From: Hirundichthys speculiger | Taxonomy: Eukaryota > Chordata > Actinopteri > Beloniformes > Exocoetidae | Reading direction: 5' to 3' | Length of the DNA: 64,000 nucleotides | Assembly (NCBI GenBank): GCA_018398805.1 | Contig: JAGFBZ010001584.1 | Location: 620,001 to 684,000, forward strand | Shown here: positions 62,536 to 64,000 of the stretch, piece after piece | Position numbering within the stretch: position 1 is the stretch's first letter | Layout: each line of letters begins with the position of its first letter | Position numbers and translations under genes: made by a program | The notes under the pieces: generated by a model | Told to the model about the DNA's origin: nothing | Databases searched by the model: none | What the model saw: only the letters and a program-made list of their open reading frames with translations

Positions 62536-64000
62536 AATAATGGGTTTATATTGAGACATGTTTGGATGGTTGATCGGTACTCTGCAAAGCTTGAGACATA
62601 AGACCAAAATTACAACATTAACATAAAGTAGAGCAGCAAGGAAGTCATATTGAACCTGAACTGATTGCCTTGTTTATTGCTTTTTGGGAAAATTCAAACT
62701 CTGCTCGTTATGCTTCATTTCTGTCAACCATGGAGTGAAATGCCACTGTACAAATATACCATCACTTTAAAAAAACAATTCCTCTGAAGTATGTACCAGA
62801 TCTGGACATGTTACTAAAAGACGTCGCCCTCCATCTCATCATCCTGCAGCTCTTTGTTCCCCAGGTGTCACATCTGCTCACATCAGCTTCTCAATAGCTA
62901 TTCTTATGCTGGGGTGGGTTTTTCTGATGAAAGGTTTGATCCAGGTTTACAATCACCGGGCGTTTTTAGATGTTCAGATTTGCAGCTTCCCTTTTGATTT
63001 TTTTTTTAAATATAAACTGAATGAGAGGTGCAATGAATCAATGGAACAATTAATCATTTGTATAATTCATAAGCATCAACAGTGAAAAGCTCAAGCCCCA
63101 AATTAAATTTCTTAAGAGCTGTTCAATTTAATCAAAAAATAGAAATTATTTCTTATACTGAAACAATACAAAGCAGAAGTTTCAGAGTCAGTCTTACACT
63201 GTGTACATCTGAGCAGCAGAAATCATATCTGATGTTATAACTGTCCCTGTGATGTCATGATTTTCATTCTATGATCAGGTCTCTTTTTCTGTCTTTTAAT
63301 CTTGGATGCATCTGTTTGCATGCATTAGCTGGACTCTAAACCATACTCTACATAATACTGTAGAGCGGAGAGTCGAAGGCTCAGATTAACTGCAACATGC
63401 GCAAGGAAAAAGGGTTTCACAACAGAGGGACAGGGTCAGATTAAAGGCACATCTGCTCCTACATATGCACCCACCTATTTAACTATAGTATGTAGCTGAC
63501 CCCTTAATACAGGATAAAAACACATATTTGAAAAGTTGCAGTCAGCCAACTACCCTGCAGCTTGTTCATATATGTGAAGTCATGAAATTTTAAAAAGTGC
63601 TAATGCTCAGAGCAAGAAATGCCTGAGGAATGAAAAGATGATGTTTCCTGTCCTGCTTTACTGATTACAAGAAAAATCAGTGATGTTTCTGTTTCAGTCT
63701 GAGCAGTGTTCAGGAGACAAAGTCTTTGACCACTCCTAAAAATTGTGCAGTCGAGGAATATTGAACAAGCACAAAATGAAATATTTGTCACAAACCTTAA
63801 CTTGTGGTCTGTTTAATGCTGCCCTAAGCATGAGAAACACACCCAAGGAAATGATTTTCATACCACAGTGGTGCATCTGCAACAATAATGTGATGCTACT
63901 GGGCCAGACAGATCAGATTTGCAGATTTCCACTTTCCAAACCCAGCGGAAATGTGACAGCAGGTCTGGACAGCATGACTGAGGAGCAGGCAGCCGCTCCT
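62536..64000. other. Flank upstream of rd3, nothing recognised
   Basis: This may hold the rd3 5' UTR exon and promoter, but no start site can be assigned. No other coding stretch or repeat is supported. Confidence 0.45.

Overview
The window is vertebrate nuclear DNA, almost certainly from a teleost fish. Genes are split by introns with GT/AG junctions and kilobase-scale gaps. Overall base use is AT-rich, with long (TA)n, (TC)n and mononucleotide runs. The interspersed repeats are typical of fish: Tc1/mariner with and without IR/DR ends, hAT MITEs, L2/Rex-like LINE tails and (CCAT)n-linked repeats. All protein identities rest on my recognition of family sequences; no search was run.

Layout. 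(1) About 0.4-5.1 kb, minus strand: the 5' part of a macoilin (MACO1/TMEM57)-like gene. Exons 1-7 can be placed with matching splice phases; the rest lies beyond position 1. Exon 7 carries an apparent one-base insertion that creates a stop. (2) About 6.1-10.0 kb: a nested transposon stack. An IR/DR Tc1 element sits in a hAT element, which sits in an older Tc1 element, beside a LINE 3' end. (3) About 10-36 kb: a gene-poor interval with degraded repeats, a terminal-inverted-repeat element (27.9-29.5 kb), a possible conserved regulatory block (24.6-25.5 kb) and one unassigned exon-like stretch near 21 kb. (4) 36.3-44.2 kb, plus strand: a complete ten-exon rhag gene (Rh-associated glycoprotein, an ammonia/CO2 channel of red cells, 444 aa), with an unusual regular histidine repeat in its first extracellular loop. 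(5) 44.6-48.5 kb: repeat cluster with another nested hAT insertion. (6) 49.0-55.5 kb, plus strand: a seven-exon gene for a 170-aa Ser/Arg- and Lys-rich, probably nuclear protein. It was assembled by splice-phase agreement and the family is not identified. (7) 58.4-62.0 kb, minus strand: rd3 (retinal degeneration 3), two coding exons, 176 aa, convergent with the SR-like gene.

The genes do not form one pathway: macoilin is a neuronal/ER membrane protein, RhAG an erythroid gas channel, RD3 a photoreceptor guanylate-cyclase regulator. A macoilin gene near an Rh-family gene recalls the human MACO1-RHCE-RHD neighbourhood and may reflect old linkage. I found no RNA gene, CRISPR array or clearly undescribed multi-gene system. 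The strongest leads are the RhAG histidine repeat, the macoilin frameshift, the SR-like gene with an ATG-only coding segment in exon 1, and the three-deep transposon nest with both target duplications preserved.
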